From Campylobacter ureolyticus (GTDB lineage Bacteria > Campylobacterota > Campylobacteria > Campylobacterales > Campylobacteraceae): DNA of 64,000 nucleotides. Numbering within the stretch: the first letter of the stretch is position 1; each line of letters starts with the position of its first letter. Of the stretch, positions 36,517 through 46,248 are shown piece by piece. A program made the translations under genes and the position numbers. Under the pieces are notes generated by a model. The model saw only the letters and a program-made list of their open reading frames with translations. It was not told where the DNA came from and made no database searches. The DNA lies in contig NZ_CP053832.1 of NCBI RefSeq assembly GCF_013372225.1, positions 62,001 through 126,000 of the forward strand, written 5' to 3'.

Positions 36517-37176
36517 TTACCACTTTATTGGCACACCTTTTTTAATATCTAAAATATTTTTAAAACTATTTTTTATATTTTCATCATGAGTGGCAATTAT
36601 CATTGTTGTGTTAGTTATGTTAGTAAAATTTATTAGTAAATTTATAATCATTTTTGAGTTTTTTGTATCCAAACTTGCTGTTGGCTCATCTAAAATTAAT
36701 ACTTTTGGATTGGTTGCTAAAGCCCTGATAATAGCTATTCTTTGCATTTGTCCTCGTGAGTAAAATTTAAGTTTTAAATTTGGATTATTTACTCCAACTT
36801 CTTTTAAAAGAGATAGTGCAAATTCTTTACTAACACGCTTGTTAGTTAAAAACAAATTTAAAAGCAGAATATTTTCTATGGCACTTAAATTTTTAATTAG
36901 ATGAAAATTTTGCATTACAATGCCAAAATTTTGACTTCTAAATTCGTCTTTTTTTGCCTCATTAAGGCTTGAAATTTTTGTTTTATCCCACCAAATTTCA
37001 CCACTAGTTGGAATTTCTATAAGAGAAATTAAATTTAAAAAAGTAGTTTTTCCAGCACCGCTTTCACCACTTACTATCAAATTTTCACCACTTTTTAGGT
37101 GAAAATTTTCAACCTCTAAAATAGGCTTTTCTTCATTTTTTGCTTTTATAGTTAAATTTTTTATTTTTAAATCCAT
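36517..37176 (-). CDS. ABC transporter ATP-binding protein (MacB/LolD-like)
   Basis: The product is 219 residues. Walker A is GESGAGKTT, the signature reads YSRGQMQR where LSGGQ is usual, Walker B is VLILDEPTASLD and the switch His lies in TMIIATHDE. Size and motifs match the ATPase of FtsX/MacB-type exporters, and the cognate permease is the next gene. The altered signature (SRGQ) is common in the LolD/MacB group as FSKGQ- or SGGQ-like variants. Confidence 0.9.
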   Translation of the reverse strand: MDLKIKNLTIKAKNEEKPILEVENFHLKSGENLIVSGESGAGKTTFLNLISLIEIPTSGEIWWDKTKISSLNEAKKDEFRSQNFGIVMQNFHLIKNLSAIENILLLNLFLTNKRVSKEFALSLLKEVGVNNPNLKLKFYSRGQMQRIAIIRALATNPKVLILDEPTASLDTKNSKMIINLLINFTNITNTTMIIATHDENIKNSFKNILDIKKGVPIKW

Positions 37177-37220
37177 AGTCTTTCTTTTAATATTTGTATA
37201 AAATTAGTCCAAATTTTTAT

Positions 37221-37655
37221 CTATTTTTTCTTAAATTTTGCATCAACTATTCTTATCAAGCTTACAAAACCGGTTTGTGGATCTGTTTGCGAGCCAACTT
37301 CAAGTGTACCAACTACTTCAATCGGGGCATTAAATTGAACAAAGCTTTGGCGTTTTTTAAGAAAAACCACGATTATATCAGGTGGCCAGTCTGCATCTGA
37401 TGAACAAAATGGGCACAAAGCCATTGGCTGTTGTGTTAAGACAAAAAAATTAGCATCTGCTTTAAGTGGTGGCGCCATAAAGCCTATGATTTTAACCTCT
37501 TTTCCAACACTGTTTAGAACTTGATCAGACATTTCAAGCCCTAAAGCTCCCCAGCTTGAATAAAGCCCTTCAAAGTTTAGCTCCACAGGATTTTTAGCAA
37601 AATTTGGTGTAAGAAGTAGCCAAAACAAAATGGCTACTTTTAATAAAATCTTCAT
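37221..37655 (-). CDS. Secreted DUF3299-like protein
   Basis: The product is 144 residues with a signal peptide (about 1-20). It contains VKIIGFMAPPL and ALCPFCSSDADWPPD, the latter with a CPFC pair, and an OB-like ending VEVVGTLEVGSQ-type stretch. It resembles DUF3299 proteins, often encoded next to ABC transporters of this type. A metal- or redox-linked periplasmic role is an inference from the Cys pair and the His-rich permease neighbour. Confidence 0.7.
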   Translation of the reverse strand: MKILLKVAILFWLLLTPNFAKNPVELNFEGLYSSWGALGLEMSDQVLNSVGKEVKIIGFMAPPLKADANFFVLTQQPMALCPFCSSDADWPPDIIVVFLKKRQSFVQFNAPIEVVGTLEVGSQTDPQTGFVSLIRIVDAKFKKK

Positions 37656-37671
37656 GAAATTTAACTTTTAA

Positions 37672-39408
37672 TTAGTCTTTTTTAGGTTTTATGCCAAGAG
37701 TTTCGACTAACACTCTAAAAACTTCCGTATTTTCCATATATCCTTTAAATTTATTAGCTCCAGGACCTTCGCCTAAAACTATCATGTCATCAACTGCGTG
37801 GATTCCAGTTCCTTCAAATGTTGGCAAATTGCCCTCTCTAAATACTGCACCTTTAACATTTTTATACTCTTCATTTGCTATATACTTGCCTTTTTCATTT
37901 TTTATAGCAGGAACGAACTGTTTATCAAGTTTTGGTCTAAATGTTTCGTAATAGTCTGGAAACGCAGCAAAAAATACCGCTAAACGAACATCCACATCAA
38001 GTCTATCAGGATATCCGTCATTATCTTTATCTTCATATGTTGGAAAGCCAGCATGTTGATAAATTCCAACTTTTTCTCTCATTTTATCACCTGGTTTATT
38101 GTCATCAATAGTTCCAATAACTGAGATTGGATGAGTGTGATCACCAACTACAACTATTAAAGTATCTGGATTTTCTTTTTGAAAATCAAGCGCCATTTTT
38201 ACGACTTTATCAAGCATAATTGTACACATCACTGCTCTTTCCCAATCAAGTGGATGAGATGCTTTATCAATATGAGCTGATTCTACCATTAGGAAAAAAC
38301 CATCTTTGTTTTTTGACAAGATATCAAGTGCAGTTTTTGCCATATCTGGAAGTTCTGGTTGGTCTGGGAAGTTTTTAGTTACCCCATTTTCTTTTAAGAA
38401 TTTAATATCAACTATTGTATTTAAATTTCCAGTATGGAAAAGTCCAAGAAGTTTATCTGTGTTTTTAGTATCTATTTTACTAAGTTCAGTAGCATTTGTA
38501 GCGAGGCTATAACCTGCATTTTTAAACTCATCGATATAGTTTTTATCATCTTTTCTTTTTGAGCCAGGAGTTGATTGTGGTAAAAAATAAGCTGAACCTC
38601 CACCTAAAATAACATCAGGTTTTAATGAAAACATTTGATCAACTATCTCAGCTTTTTTGGCTCTTGCTCTAGTATGAGCTACAACAGCTGCTGGAGTAGC
38701 GTCTTCAACTTCTGCATCAGTTACAATTCCAAGTGATTTACTTGAATGAAGTTTTATAAGTTCACCGATATTTATAAATTTAGGATGATTAAATGGATTG
38801 CTTGATCTAGATGTAAAGCTTCCCATACTATTTACAGCTGATTTTTGACCACTCATAAATGCTGACATCGTATTAGCTGAATCAGTTCCGATACTATCTT
38901 GTGCACCAATACCTAAAAATGCAGCATAAGTCATATCATCCATTGCTAAATTTTTATTAACTTTTCCTTCGGTTGAGCCACCTATCATAAGTCTTGCAGC
39001 AGTTCTATGAGCTACTGAAAGTCCATCTCCAACGATAAAAATAACATTTTTTGCTAATGGTTTTTTGCTCTCAAACATTTCCCATTTTACTTTTTCGTCC
39101 TTGCCATCGCCACTTGCAACTACTTCATAGTTTCCTTTTGGTAAGGTAATATCTCTAACCCAAATAGTTGAGCCAAGCCCTTCTTCATTTTGGATGAATT
39201 CTATCTTATCACCAAATGTATCCTTTAAACTTTTGCCGTTTATTTCAACTTTTGCATCTTCTAAATTCAGCTCTTTATTAAACTCGACTTTTATATCAAA
39301 TTTAGAATCTGCAACTAATTCAGCTCTATCAAGCGGATAAATTTTCGCTCCAAAAACAGAACTTATACTTGTTAAAAATAAAACCGCAACTAATGAAAAT
39401 TTTTTCAT
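37672..39408 (-). CDS. Periplasmic alkaline phosphatase
   Basis: The product is 578 residues with a signal peptide (MKKFSLVAVLFLTSISSVFG). After an N-terminal beta domain (about 22-110), the alkaline phosphatase core has IFIVGDGL (metal Asp128), GTDSANTMSAF with nucleophile Ser177, VESAHIDKASHP and VVVGDHTHP (metal ligands), and a final His in GIHAVDD. It hydrolyses phosphate monoesters with Zn/Mg. It is first in the run with DUF3299, the ABC pair and msrAB. No Pho box could be confirmed. Confidence 0.92.
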   Translation of the reverse strand: MKKFSLVAVLFLTSISSVFGAKIYPLDRAELVADSKFDIKVEFNKELNLEDAKVEINGKSLKDTFGDKIEFIQNEEGLGSTIWVRDITLPKGNYEVVASGDGKDEKVKWEMFESKKPLAKNVIFIVGDGLSVAHRTAARLMIGGSTEGKVNKNLAMDDMTYAAFLGIGAQDSIGTDSANTMSAFMSGQKSAVNSMGSFTSRSSNPFNHPKFINIGELIKLHSSKSLGIVTDAEVEDATPAAVVAHTRARAKKAEIVDQMFSLKPDVILGGGSAYFLPQSTPGSKRKDDKNYIDEFKNAGYSLATNATELSKIDTKNTDKLLGLFHTGNLNTIVDIKFLKENGVTKNFPDQPELPDMAKTALDILSKNKDGFFLMVESAHIDKASHPLDWERAVMCTIMLDKVVKMALDFQKENPDTLIVVVGDHTHPISVIGTIDDNKPGDKMREKVGIYQHAGFPTYEDKDNDGYPDRLDVDVRLAVFFAAFPDYYETFRPKLDKQFVPAIKNEKGKYIANEEYKNVKGAVFREGNLPTFEGTGIHAVDDMIVLGEGPGANKFKGYMENTEVFRVLVETLGIKPKKD

Positions 39409-39519
39409 AAAAACCTCCTAATTTATAGATTCAAGTCAAAGTATAAAAAAACTAAGAAACTTTTTAATTACAAAAAATTTTTAAAATAAAAATAGTATAA
39501 TTTTGGCTTAGGAGATAAT

Positions 39520-40512
39520 ATGAAAATATTTTATTCATCATTTGTAGTGATGATTTTTGGACTTTTAATAAGTTTTTTTATAGGAAATTTCAAGGCTGTT
39601 TATATCTGTTTCTTGCTTGCTATTTTGGAAGTTAGCCTTAGTTTTGATAATGCGGTTGTAAATGCAAAAATCTTAAACCAAATGAATGAAGTATGGAGAA
39701 AGAGATTTATTATCTTTGGTATTCCGATTGCTGTTTTTGGAATGAGGTTTTTATTTCCACTTCTTATAGTTTCTATTTTTTCGGGACATTCAATGCTTCA
39801 AACTCTAAATTTTGCTATTAATTCACCTGAATTATATCATGAGGCTTTAAGTCAAAATAAAGATGAAATCTATATTTTTGGTGGAGCATTTTTAATGATG
39901 GTGTTTTTCGATTTTTTCTTTGATAGCCAGAGGAAAATACATTGGTTAGAGTTTATAGAAAATAATAAAATTATTGAATTTTTTAAAAAATTTGCAAATA
40001 TAAATTTGATTTTAGCGATTTTTTTAGGACTTATTTTTATGCAAAAAACTTCAAATTTAACTTATGGACTTTGCTTTTTTTCTGCCATTTTTATACATTT
40101 GTTAATATCATCTTTAAATGAGACTTTTAGTTCAGGAAGTGTTAGAAATGGAATTATTGGGTTTTTATATTTGGAGGTTTTGGATGCAAGTTTTAGTTTT
40201 GATGGCGTAATTGGAGCATTTGCTTTAAGTGAAAATATCTTTATTATTATGATAGGCCTTGGAATTGGCGCTATGTTTGTAAGAAGCATAACAATATACT
40301 TGGTTGAGAAAAAAACTCTTTTAAAATTTGCATATTTAGACCATGGCGCACATTATGCGATACTTGCACTTTCTATTATAATGTTTATACAAGTTTTTTA
40401 CGAGGTTAGTGAAATCATAACTGGAACCATAGGATTTTTATTTATTTTTTTAGCTTTTTTAAGCTCTATTTATAAAAATAGATGCGATAATTTGCAAGCA
40501 AAAGTTGATTAA
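39520..40512 (+). CDS. DUF475/TerC-like integral membrane protein
   Basis: The product is 330 residues with eight or more membrane helices. The motif LEVSLSFDNAVVNAKIL near residue 36 and a second LDASFSFDGVIGAFAL near residue 225 are the paired acidic motifs of the TerC/DUF475 group, linked to metal export or tellurite resistance in relatives. It is divergent from the alkaline phosphatase gene. Confidence 0.8.
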   Translation: MKIFYSSFVVMIFGLLISFFIGNFKAVYICFLLAILEVSLSFDNAVVNAKILNQMNEVWRKRFIIFGIPIAVFGMRFLFPLLIVSIFSGHSMLQTLNFAINSPELYHEALSQNKDEIYIFGGAFLMMVFFDFFFDSQRKIHWLEFIENNKIIEFFKKFANINLILAIFLGLIFMQKTSNLTYGLCFFSAIFIHLLISSLNETFSSGSVRNGIIGFLYLEVLDASFSFDGVIGAFALSENIFIIMIGLGIGAMFVRSITIYLVEKKTLLKFAYLDHGAHYAILALSIIMFIQVFYEVSEIITGTIGFLFIFLAFLSSIYKNRCDNLQAKVD

Positions 40513-40515
40513 GGC

Positions 40516-41055
40516 TTAAAGTGCCTTAATCATTTTTTGATAAACTTCTCCATAGATATCTAAGTTATCGTGAAATTTAAAACCGAATTTTGTATAAAGT
40601 TCAGGGGTGTGAGTAACTAAGCTCATTTTTTTAAGATCAGAGTTTTTGGCTATTTGTATAGCTTCATTCATTAAAGCTTTAAAATATCCTTTGCCTCTAA
40701 ATTTTGGATCAACTGCAACACTATCTATATAAAATTCATCATCTTCACACTCTTTTTTTGTCAAATTTTTAGAGCCAAGTTGTTTTAACCTTTCATTAAA
40801 AACTGCGTCTAAAAAGTCACTTTCATATCCTTTGTAAAATATCATAGCCCCACAGATATTTCCGTTTTCATCTTCATACACTATTGTATTTTCATATGAC
40901 AGGCGATTATTTTTAGCTCTAAAAAAAGTTTCAAATTTTTCTATTTTTTTATCATAGTCTGTTTCATTTAAAATCACTCCGCTAATGTCATCCATTGCCA
41001 AATCAAGTATTTTAACGCATTTTTTTGCATCGCTTGGCCTTGCTTTTCTTACCAT
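40516..41055 (-). CDS. GNAT-family N-acetyltransferase
   Basis: The product is 179 residues. The acetyl-CoA-binding motif is visible in VDPKFRGKGYFKALMNEAI, followed by the C-terminal beta strand region FGFKFHDNLDIYGE. The substrate is unknown. It is convergent with the DUF475 gene, three bases apart. Confidence 0.85.
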   Translation of the reverse strand: MVRKARPSDAKKCVKILDLAMDDISGVILNETDYDKKIEKFETFFRAKNNRLSYENTIVYEDENGNICGAMIFYKGYESDFLDAVFNERLKQLGSKNLTKKECEDDEFYIDSVAVDPKFRGKGYFKALMNEAIQIAKNSDLKKMSLVTHTPELYTKFGFKFHDNLDIYGEVYQKMIKAL

Positions 41056-41090
41056 TTGATCTCCTTAAAATTTGCGTGATTTTACCAAAA

Positions 41091-41651
41091 TTAAAATTTA
41101 TTTTTGCTTACATTTTTTAATGCTTTTACTTCATAAGTAAGCCTATGAAAATTTGTATATCCGTATTTTAAAATAGCTTCAATATGTGCTTTTGTAGCGT
41201 ATCCTTTATGTTTTAAAAAACCATATTCTGGGTATTTTTTATTAGCCGTTTTTAAATTTTCATCTCTTGTGACTTTAGCTAAAATACTTGCTGCACTTAC
41301 CTCTTTTATTAGTGCATCAGCTTTTATCATAGTTTTTATTTTTTGGACTTTAAAATTTGTATTTCCATCATAAATATATTCAAACTCATCCCCGAAATAA
41401 TTCAAAATTTCTAAAAGCCCATTTTTTAAACACTCTGAAAGCCCTATTTTATCAACATCTTGGCTTGTAAAAGTAACAATTTTAAATTTTGCATTTTTAC
41501 AAATTTCATTAAAAAGAACTACTCTTTTTTTCTCGCTTATCTTTTTACTATCTTTTAGACCATCTATCTCTTTATCTAAAACAACTCCAGCCATACATAA
41601 ATCACCTGCCAAGCATCCGCGCCCAGCTTCATCAATGCCGCAAATTTTCAT
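41091..41651 (-). CDS. rnhB: Ribonuclease HII
   Basis: The product is 186 residues from the ATG at 41651, chosen because MKICGIDEAGRGCLAGD is the usual N-terminus and AAGGAA precedes it; an upstream ATG at 41684 lies inside the previous gene. The catalytic acids are in GIDEAGRG, with KVTRDE further on. It removes RNA from RNA-DNA hybrids. Confidence 0.95.
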   Translation of the reverse strand: MKICGIDEAGRGCLAGDLCMAGVVLDKEIDGLKDSKKISEKKRVVLFNEICKNAKFKIVTFTSQDVDKIGLSECLKNGLLEILNYFGDEFEYIYDGNTNFKVQKIKTMIKADALIKEVSAASILAKVTRDENLKTANKKYPEYGFLKHKGYATKAHIEAILKYGYTNFHRLTYEVKALKNVSKNKF

Positions 41652-41659
41652 AAATTTCC

Positions 41660-42748
41660 TTAAATGCTTAAAGCATATTGCCAAAACGGTGTTATTTCAC
41701 ACTTTATGCCCTCTATTGTAAAACTTTCCTCATTTCCCATTGTTATTGCATAAAGTTTTGAAATTCTCATTTTTTTTAGTTTTTCAAAAAGTTTTTTAAA
41801 TTTTAAATATATAAACCCGCTTGTTGTAAAGGGGATGATTAAAAAAGCTAAATTTTGATTTTGCAAATTTTTATTTGGCAAGTAAAAGTCAAAATCATCC
41901 GTAAAATAAATTTCTCTATCAAGCGTTAAAAGTTCACATAATAGAGCATTTTGAAGTTTTTTAATAAAATGTTTTTTATAGCTTAAATTATCCATAAAAG
42001 CAAAATCTCCAAAATAAATTCTTTTAGAGGTTGATTTAAATTTTGGTACAAATTTGATAATCCCTTCATCCTCAAACTTAAAAACAGCCTCATAAACTTT
42101 ATCTTTTGAAATTTTATAAAATTCTTTTAGATTTGTATAAATTTTGTTTGTACTAAAATTTTGATTTACAAATTTAGCGCACTCTAAAAGTACTAAAAGT
42201 TCATTTTCACTATAATTTGCTTTAAGATTATTTTGAATTGAAATTTTATCATTTATGCTATTTCCTCTTGTTAAAAATTCGCTAAACATTGCCCCAAGAT
42301 CATTAGTTTTTCCTTCAAGTGCAATAAACTCTTCAAAATCAAGCATATTTAAGTTGTATTTTTTAAAATCATTTAAATTTAATGATTTTTGTCTTGTTGT
42401 AAGATAAATATTTTTTATATTTGTATTTCTAGAGCTTAGGTTTTCAATTATTTTTAAGAGCTTTGAATCATTGGTTTTTAGATTGTCAATTCCAATAAAT
42501 TTAATTTTTTTATTTAAATTTAAAAATTTTAAAAAATCAGCTTCGTCAAAATTTAGACGCAAATCATCAAGATCTATGTATAAAATTTCATCTTTTTGAT
42601 TTTCAAAAAGCAGATTTAATAAAATTTGACTTTTGCCTGAGTTTAGTTGACCGCAAATTAAAGCCTTGTCACTATTAATTTTAATTTTTCTAGCAATTTT
42701 ATTTTGAAAAATTGGTGGGTTTTCATAAAGATAATTTAAATTTTCCAT
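41660..42748 (-). CDS. P-loop ATPase-like protein of unknown role
   Basis: The product is 362 residues. A Walker A motif GQLNSGKS lies at about 34-41, a Walker B-like strand KIKFIGIDNL at about 95-104, and a sensor-like IYLTTRQ at about 124-130. The C-terminal half resembles a winged helix and a nuclease-like fold seen in the AAA_14/DUF4143 type of ATPase. It lies eight bases before rnhB, suggesting co-transcription. Function unknown. Confidence 0.6.
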   Translation of the reverse strand: MENLNYLYENPPIFQNKIARKIKINSDKALICGQLNSGKSQILLNLLFENQKDEILYIDLDDLRLNFDEADFLKFLNLNKKIKFIGIDNLKTNDSKLLKIIENLSSRNTNIKNIYLTTRQKSLNLNDFKKYNLNMLDFEEFIALEGKTNDLGAMFSEFLTRGNSINDKISIQNNLKANYSENELLVLLECAKFVNQNFSTNKIYTNLKEFYKISKDKVYEAVFKFEDEGIIKFVPKFKSTSKRIYFGDFAFMDNLSYKKHFIKKLQNALLCELLTLDREIYFTDDFDFYLPNKNLQNQNLAFLIIPFTTSGFIYLKFKKLFEKLKKMRISKLYAITMGNEESFTIEGIKCEITPFWQYALSI

Positions 42749-42868
42749 AGAAAAATTATAGCTAATTTAACTTAATTTTTAAATTTTTAAAAATTTTTAA
42801 TAAAATGAAAACTTTCCTTTTAATAAGGAAATAAAAAAGATAAATTTTAGATAAAATGCCGTAAAATA

Positions 42869-42897
42869 TTGACTTTGCAAAATAATTCCTATATAAT
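42869..42897 (+). promoter_or_regulatory. Strong promoter for the S10 ribosomal operon
   Basis: TTGACT (42869-42874) and TATAAT (42892-42897) are 17 bases apart, an almost consensus sigma-70 pair. The predicted start near 42904 gives a leader of about 60 bases to rpsJ. Confidence 0.85.
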
Positions 42898-42923
42898 CAC
42901 AATCTTTTTAAATCAAAAAAAAG

Positions 42924-42940
42924 GTCGCATTTTTTGCGAC
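42924..42940 (+). promoter_or_regulatory. Hairpin in the S10 leader
   Basis: GTCGCA-TTTTT-TGCGAC forms a 6-bp stem in the short leader, about 25 bases upstream of the rpsJ ATG. It is too short to resemble the E. coli L4-regulated leader; it may be an attenuator or stabilising stem. Confidence 0.4.
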
Positions 42941-42964
42941 AAGTTCTTTATGAAGGAAAAAACT

Positions 42965-43282
42965 ATGGAAAGAATTAGGTTAAAGTTAAAAGCTTACGAC
43001 CATAGAGTTTTAGATAGAACAGTTACAGCAATAGTAGAAGCTGTCAAAAGAACAGGTGCGGATGTCAGAGGTCCAGTGCCTATGCCTACAAAGATCAAAC
43101 GCTATACAGTCTTAAAATCTCCACACGTAAATAAAGATTCAAGAGAGCAGTTTGAGATAAGAATTCACACCCGTATGCTTGATATCGTTGCAGCAACTCC
43201 TGAGACTGTAGATTCACTTACAAAATTGGATCTTGCACCAGAAGTTAATGTTGAAGTTCGTGCAATGGGTAATAAGGGGTAA
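42965..43282 (+). CDS. rpsJ: 30S ribosomal protein S10
   Basis: The product is 105 residues from the ATG at 42965, where [17 protein letters not shown] is the expected start and GAAGGAAAAA lies upstream. The earlier in-frame start would begin inside the promoter. It also acts in transcription antitermination with NusB. It is first gene of the S10 operon. Confidence 0.97.
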   Translation: MERIRLKLKAYDHRVLDRTVTAIVEAVKRTGADVRGPVPMPTKIKRYTVLKSPHVNKDSREQFEIRIHTRMLDIVAATPETVDSLTKLDLAPEVNVEVRAMGNKG

Positions 43283-43286
43283 ATTT

Positions 43287-43865
43287 ATGGAATATATAGT
43301 AGAAAAGATAGGTATGAGCAGAACCGTTGATAGAGTTAGCCTACCAGTTAGTCTGCTAAGAGTTATAAACACCAAAGTTTGTGAAGTTGGTGAAAATAAT
43401 AAAGCCATTGTTGCTTATGCAAGTGGTAAATCTAATAATAAAACTATAGCAGGACAACAAAAAAAATATAGTCTAAGTAAAGAGTTCAATAAATTTGCTA
43501 GCTTAGAAGTAGCAAATAGCGAAATAGGCGACCAAGATATGACTCCTTTAGATGGGGCAAAAGTTATAAAAGCAAGCTTTAATACTAAAGGTAAAGGTTA
43601 TCAAGGTGTTATGAAAAGACATGGTTTTGCAGGCGGTCCAAAATCTCACGGAAGTAGATTTCACAGAAGATCAGGATCAATTGGTAACTGTGAGTGGCCA
43701 GGACGCGTTCAGCCTGGTAGAAAAATGCCTGGACAAACAGGAAATGTAAAAGTTACAGTTAAAAACGAAGTTGTTAGCTTTGATAAAGACAATGGTGTTT
43801 TAGTTGTAAAAGGTTCTGTTCCTGGATTTAATGGTGCAATGGGTAGAATAAGGATAGTAAAATGA
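43287..43865 (+). CDS. rplC: 50S ribosomal protein L3
   Basis: The product is 192 residues from the ATG at 43287, giving [15 protein letters not shown]. An earlier in-frame start would overlap rpsJ. The L3 core [22 protein letters not shown] is clear, including the Gln methylation region near GMKMPGQ-type residues (GRKMPGQTG). Confidence 0.96.
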   Translation: MEYIVEKIGMSRTVDRVSLPVSLLRVINTKVCEVGENNKAIVAYASGKSNNKTIAGQQKKYSLSKEFNKFASLEVANSEIGDQDMTPLDGAKVIKASFNTKGKGYQGVMKRHGFAGGPKSHGSRFHRRSGSIGNCEWPGRVQPGRKMPGQTGNVKVTVKNEVVSFDKDNGVLVVKGSVPGFNGAMGRIRIVK

Positions 43866-44506
43866 GTAAAGTAGCAGTATTTAATGAAAAGCTTGAAAAT
43901 GCAGGCGAGATAGAACTTCCTGTAAAATATAGCGAAGTAAATCCACACAACTTATATTTATATGTAAAATCATACCTTGCAGCTGTTAGATCAAATACAG
44001 CTCATACTAAAACAAGATCTGAAGTAAGTGGTGGTGGTAAAAAACCATGGCGCCAAAAAGGTCGTGGCGGTGCGAGAGCTGGCTCAACTAGAACGAATGT
44101 TTGGGTTGGTGGTGCAGTATCTTTTGGACCAAGCAATGAAAGAAACTACACTCAAAAAATCAATAAAAAACAAAAAAGACTTGCACTTGAAAGAGCACTT
44201 TTTGAAAGAGCCGAGCAAGGTAAAATTTTTGCTGTTGAAAGTATTGACATAGAGTCAGGCAAAACAAAAGATGCTAATAGTTTCATCAATAACTTTAAAG
44301 TTAGAGATGCTTTAATTGTTGGAGACTTATCATCTGTTGATAGTTTAGAAAGTGCAAAAAGAATTCAAAATACATTCTTAGCATATAGAAATTTAACAAA
44401 TTGCTATGCTATTGATGTAAGTGAAATAAATGCTTATTTAGTAAAAGTATATAGTGCGGTTATTATTGAAAAATCGGCACTTGATAAGATAATAAAAGAG
44501 GGTTAA
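43862..44506 (+). CDS. rplD: 50S ribosomal protein L4
   Basis: The product is 214 residues. The loop region [17 protein letters not shown], which reaches the exit tunnel, is present. It overlaps rplC as ATGA. In E. coli L4 represses its own operon; no matching leader is seen here. Confidence 0.96.
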   Translation: MSKVAVFNEKLENAGEIELPVKYSEVNPHNLYLYVKSYLAAVRSNTAHTKTRSEVSGGGKKPWRQKGRGGARAGSTRTNVWVGGAVSFGPSNERNYTQKINKKQKRLALERALFERAEQGKIFAVESIDIESGKTKDANSFINNFKVRDALIVGDLSSVDSLESAKRIQNTFLAYRNLTNCYAIDVSEINAYLVKVYSAVIIEKSALDKIIKEG

Positions 44507-44507
44507 A

Positions 44508-44789
44508 ATGGCAGATATAACAGATATAAAAACGATTCTTTATACAGAAAAAACTTTAGACCTTCAAGAAAGTGGTGTGGTTGTTATTCAAACATCAACA
44601 GATGTAACTAAAAATAAACTAAAAGCTATATTAAAAGAGTATTTTGGAATCACACCTTTAAAGATAAATTCATTAAAAATGGATGGTAAAGTTAAAAGAT
44701 TTAGAGGAAGAATTGGCACAAGAAATAGTTATAAAAAATTCTATGTTAAACTTCCTGAAGGTGCAAGCCTAGAAAGTATAGGAGCATAA
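44508..44789 (+). CDS. rplW: 50S ribosomal protein L23
   Basis: The product is 93 residues with the L23 core [12 protein letters not shown]-like block ([18 protein letters not shown]) and [17 protein letters not shown]. It lies at the exit tunnel and docks SRP and trigger factor. Confidence 0.96.
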   Translation: MADITDIKTILYTEKTLDLQESGVVVIQTSTDVTKNKLKAILKEYFGITPLKINSLKMDGKVKRFRGRIGTRNSYKKFYVKLPEGASLESIGA

Positions 44790-44790
44790 G

Positions 44791-45621
44791 ATGTCAGTAA
44801 AACATTATAAACCATATACTCCAAGTAGAAGATTTATGAGTGGTTTAAGCAGTGATGATATAACTGCAAAAGCAAGTGTAAGATCACTTCTTAAAAAAGT
44901 TCCTGCAACTACTGGAAGAAACCACAATGGAAGAATAACTTCAAGACATAAACAAGCCGGAGCTAAAAAACTTTATAGAATTATTGATTTTAAAAGAAGT
45001 AAATTTGGCATTGAGGGTAAAGTAGAGGCTATTGAGTACGATCCAAATAGAAATTGTAGAATTGCATTAATTAGCTACAAAGATGGTGAAAAAAGATATA
45101 TTATTCAACCAAATGGCTTAAAAGTTGGCGATGTTATCGCTTCTGCTGAAAGTGGTCTTGATATAAAACCAGGCAATGCTATGAAACTAAAAAGCATCCC
45201 TCTTGGAACAATTTTACATAATATTGAGCTAAAACCTGGCAAAGGTGCACAGATGGCAAGAAGTGCTGGTGGATATGCTCAACTTATGGGTAAAGAAGAA
45301 AAATATGTTGTATTAAGATTGCCAAGCGGTGAAATGAGAAGAGTTTTAGCTGAGTGTATGGCAACTATTGGTGAAGTTGGAAATGAAGAATGGGCAAATG
45401 TTGTTATCGGTAAAGCTGGTAGAAATAGACATTTAGGAATTCGCCCTCAAACAAGAGGTAGTGCGATGAACCCTGTTGATCACCCACACGGCGGTGGTGA
45501 AGGTAAGAAGAACTCAGGTCGTCATCCAGTTACTCCATGGGGACAACCAACCAAGGGTCTTAAGACTAGACGCAAAAAAGCTAGTGATAAACTTATAATT
45601 TCAAGAAGGAAAGGAAAATAG
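44791..45621 (+). CDS. rplB: 50S ribosomal protein L2
   Basis: The product is 276 residues, normal length. It contains [17 protein letters not shown] and the conserved peptidyl-transferase region [14 protein letters not shown]. Confidence 0.97.
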   Translation: MSVKHYKPYTPSRRFMSGLSSDDITAKASVRSLLKKVPATTGRNHNGRITSRHKQAGAKKLYRIIDFKRSKFGIEGKVEAIEYDPNRNCRIALISYKDGEKRYIIQPNGLKVGDVIASAESGLDIKPGNAMKLKSIPLGTILHNIELKPGKGAQMARSAGGYAQLMGKEEKYVVLRLPSGEMRRVLAECMATIGEVGNEEWANVVIGKAGRNRHLGIRPQTRGSAMNPVDHPHGGGEGKKNSGRHPVTPWGQPTKGLKTRRKKASDKLIISRRKGK

Positions 45622-45623
45622 AG

Positions 45624-45905
45624 ATGGCTAGATCACTCAAAAAAGGTCCTTTCGTTGATGATCATGTAATGAAAAAGGTAGAAGTTGCTAAAAAAGCAAA
45701 AGATAATAAGCCGATTAAAACTTGGTCAAGAAGAAGCACGATTGTACCTGAAATGATTGGACTTACATTTAATGTTCATAACGGTAAAAGTTTTATACCT
45801 GTGTATATTACAGAGCATCATATAGGTTATAAATTAGGTGAGTTTGCTCCAACAAGAACTTTTAAAGGCCACCGTGGCTCAGTTCAAAAGAAAATCGGTA
45901 AATAG
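45624..45905 (+). CDS. rpsS: 30S ribosomal protein S19
   Basis: The product is 93 residues. It begins [16 protein letters not shown] and ends with the S19 block [15 protein letters not shown]. It lies in the 30S head. Confidence 0.97.
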   Translation: MARSLKKGPFVDDHVMKKVEVAKKAKDNKPIKTWSRRSTIVPEMIGLTFNVHNGKSFIPVYITEHHIGYKLGEFAPTRTFKGHRGSVQKKIGK

Positions 45906-45914
45906 GAGTAGAGT

Positions 45915-46247
45915 ATGAGTAAATCAATTATTAAATTTGTTCGTATTTCTCCGACAAAGACTAGACTTATAGCAAAACAAATTCAAGGTATGAATGCGGA
46001 ATTTGCTCTTGCAACATTGGAATTTACACCAAATCGTGGCGCAAAATATATTGCTAATGCTATATCAAGTGCCGTTGCAAATGGTGGATATGAGCCAGAA
46101 GAAGTTATAGTTAGTTCATGCAGAGTAGATGCAGGTCCTGTTCTAAAAAGATTTAGACCTAGAGCAAGAGGATCAGCTAGCAAGATTAGAAAACCTACTT
46201 CTCATATAATGGTAGAAGTTTCAAAATTACAAAAGAAGGAAGCGTAA
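45915..46247 (+). CDS. rplV: 50S ribosomal protein L22
   Basis: The product is 110 residues, with [17 protein letters not shown] at the start and the tunnel beta-hairpin region [19 protein letters not shown] near the end. Confidence 0.97.
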   Translation: MSKSIIKFVRISPTKTRLIAKQIQGMNAEFALATLEFTPNRGAKYIANAISSAVANGGYEPEEVIVSSCRVDAGPVLKRFRPRARGSASKIRKPTSHIMVEVSKLQKKEA

Positions 46248-46248
46248 A

